Shown piece by piece: positions 61,941 through 64,000 of a stretch of 64,000 bases of DNA. Location of the stretch: the NCBI RefSeq assembly GCF_000203795.2, contig NW_006281103.1, positions 408,795-472,794 on the forward strand. The letters are read 5' to 3'. The DNA is from Batrachochytrium dendrobatidis JAM81. Lineage: Eukaryota; Chytridiomycota; Chytridiomycetes; Rhizophydiales. The notes beneath the pieces are model-generated. The model had not been told where the DNA came from, searched no databases, and saw nothing but the letters and a program-made list of their open reading frames with translations. Made by a program: the position numbers and the translations under genes. How positions within the stretch are numbered: the first letter of the stretch is position 1; the number at the start of each line of letters is the position of its first letter.

Positions 61941-64000
61941 ATGGACCAACATCTATTGTTGAATTCCGACCAACATTCAGCAAGTGATGATGACCAACTA
62001 ATCAAGCAAGAGCTGGAGTTACTAGAAACTGTCGAGGTATGAATATACTGTATATCTGATTTGGAATAAGCAAAAAACTAACTTATTATTATAGCAGGAT
62101 TCATTTGATACGGAAGATTTGGCTGAAGGACTGGTTATGGAACTGGACCCTCAGTATATTTACAATTCAGTTAGTCAGACACAAAAGTCACTGGATAATA
62201 GTCTTCAACTTGACTCGATGACCAAAGTGCCAAGTCATTCTTTACATGAGCACACTGTGGCCACTAAAGATGAAGCTGATTCACTAAAATATACACATTC
62301 GAGTCCATTTAAAGAGGTAGGAGCGTTGCCAAAAATCATCCCGTCAGTTTTAAATATCTGCAAAACTCAATATACCAATTGATCTTGAAATGCATATAGG
62401 AGCTTCAACAATCTGTATTTTGGAAAGATTTTATCGAATCAACGTTGTTACGGTCGGAGGAGCAAGATACTAGGATCCGAGAGCTAGAGTCGGACATTCC
62501 AGATTTACTACAACCCATGGATGCTAAAGAATTATTGCTTGACCAAGTGCTGCCAGATACTACTACAATCGACCCTGACATGTTTGATGCAAAAGATTTG
62601 ATTGGATCTGATACTACGCTAAATGATAAACAGGCCACTAATTTATTTGATCAAAAACTAGACGCCAATAAAGCTCTAGAACAGCTAAACATACCAAGCC
62701 CACAAAGAGTATCCTCGAGTAGTTCCCCTGGACTGCAGGCTGAATGTAGCACTATCAAATCGGATCAAAATCCATCAGAAGCAAATGAAGCTATGGATAC
62801 AAAAAGTTTGTTGAAAATATCTAGTGAACAAGTTAAACAAGACCATCATACTTTGTTTCAATATTCAGATTCGCGTCAAGGAATGCCTCGAAAATCAAAA
62901 ACACCTTCTGGAGGTGCCAGGCGTGGAAGTGTTGCACCCAAAAAAACACACATTGCAACCACACCAGATACAACGTCGTTGCGAAAATCAGAACATATGG
63001 ATGCAACAGGCCCAGATTTTACAATTCTAGGAAAGCATGCGTACTCGGCTGTTTCAAATGTTTCATGGTCAAAGTCTCTGGCCAAATCTGATCAAACAAA
63101 AGTAAGTTTTATTTGAGCAATACTATTTTAATATGATCAAGTATTTACTAGATAATTGTAAACTGACACAAGATTTGCAATTGTGGATTTTTGCTGAAAT
63201 CTAGAGTCTAATGTAGGTGATTTTTCAAAATATTAAAAAATAGCTGAAACAAGTACTGATATCATCTAAAACTTATCAAACCTGTTTCATCTAGTTTTAA
63301 TATGGGGTCGAAAACTAGAGAAATGAGGATTTTAAGTGATATCGAGGTAAATATTTGCATGGCTGGTTCAAACTTTAGCATAAATATCAACGAAAAACTT
63401 GGTATTAATTTAAAGTTATTTTTAAAACGAAAAGGACAATACAGACTTGGAAATTAAGCATCAACAAAAGCTCAGGTATGTATGTATTATCCATGTCAAT
63501 GCGCTGACTTGGGATCTTGGTTTATTTACTGTAATTCATTTTTAGTCAGCTAGAGACTGTAACACAAAGCGAAGAAGATATTTTGAAAAAAATGCAGCAT
63601 GATGGTACTGAATACTCACAAACATTGGCACTCACTAGTACTTCTTATGCTCAAATTCGACACCCCAAACAGCGCTCTACTGCGTTTCAATCTTTTCCAC
63701 ATGATGTCAACTCTGATTTAGATGGCCAACAGTCGTTGAATGCCATTGGATCCAGTAACCTTCACCTTGAATCCGATCATTCTCAAGCGTTGGTCAAGGA
63801 CGAGCTTAATTACAGTCATAGAGAAAATATAGATCCACCTACATTGTCACAAATACCTTTTGATTTGGACGAGCTTTCTTTGTTCATGTGTGATGCAGAT
63901 CCAAACGAAATTGTTGAAGCTGGGTACCTAAAAGCATTGATTTTAAAATATGAATCTGAGCTGCAATGGATTCAGGGTAAAATCAAAGAGGAACGACATA
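61941..64000 (+). CDS. acidic, partly coiled protein, truncated by window end
   Basis: Exons as read: 61941-62036, 62095-62316, 62400-63101, 63205-63212, 63295-63346, 63435-63475, 63546 to the window edge. The frame is kept throughout only if the 8-nt exon at 63205-63212 is accepted. The product is Ser/Asp/Gln-rich, with short helical stretches (DDDQLIKQELELLETVE, RSEEQDTRIRELESDIPDLL, LKALILKYESELQWIQGKIK) and a basic linker (KSKTPSGGARRGSVAPKK). No domain is recognised. A cytoskeletal or scaffold role is only a guess. Confidence 0.55.

Overview
The window is nuclear DNA of an AT-rich, intron-rich eukaryote, most likely a zoosporic (flagellated) chytrid fungus close to Batrachochytrium. What the sequence shows: short GT-AG introns in almost every gene, fungal-type mitochondrial and ribosome-biogenesis proteins, a fungalysin (M36) secreted protease, small secreted proteins, and several genes known from organisms that build cilia (DNAAF2/Kintoun, CEP350, ARMH1 and MFI/C11orf65 homologues). 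The genus assignment is inference. I rebuilt exon structures by hand from splice signals, reading frame and conserved family motifs; each complete model below sums to a whole number of codons.

Layout. 1-3365: gene-poor, with broken or unrecognised coding fragments and a decayed copy of a short inverted-repeat element. 3366-11923: a compact block of divergent pairs, CLYBL (-)/LETM1 (+) and MFI-like (-)/ATPSCKMT-like (+), mostly mitochondrial. 12280-19926: MRI1 (-), a TMEM41-type VTT membrane protein (+), p23/Sba1 (-) and NCA2 (+). 20031-30641: a 2507-residue CEP350-like centrosomal protein (+) facing DNAAF2 (-). 31111-39288: an MPLKIP-like protein (+), SRP40/NOLC1 (-) with a long Ser-Asp repeat, NDUFA1 (-), ARMH1 (+) and, 16 bp after it, an unrecognised 336-residue protein (+). 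39289-47638: repeat-rich and gene-poor, with a plant-style LRR gene built from 72-nt exons and an adjacent MLKL-like pseudokinase gene. 47639-52373: a secreted block (M36 protease and two small secreted proteins). 53266-64000: an acyltransferase-3 membrane enzyme, an intronless catalase, a HAL2/MET22 nucleotidase, a small basic protein and a truncated acidic protein.

How the genes relate: two themes recur. One is mitochondrial function (CLYBL, LETM1, ATPSCKMT, NCA2, NDUFA1, perhaps MFI). The other is the centriole and flagellum (CEP350, DNAAF2, ARMH1, perhaps MFI and the unrecognised neighbour of ARMH1). A family of roughly 250-450 bp elements with ends like CAGCCGTATTCACGTAAAAT lies in a shared promoter (30744-31086), an intron (54541-54899), a gap between converging genes (60758-61186) and intergenic DNA.

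Most notable: 6-nt and 9-nt microexons in CLYBL, a GC-AG intron in ARMH1, a pseudokinase lacking the key kinase residues, a catalase in which the usual distal Asn is Leu, and the inverted-repeat element family.
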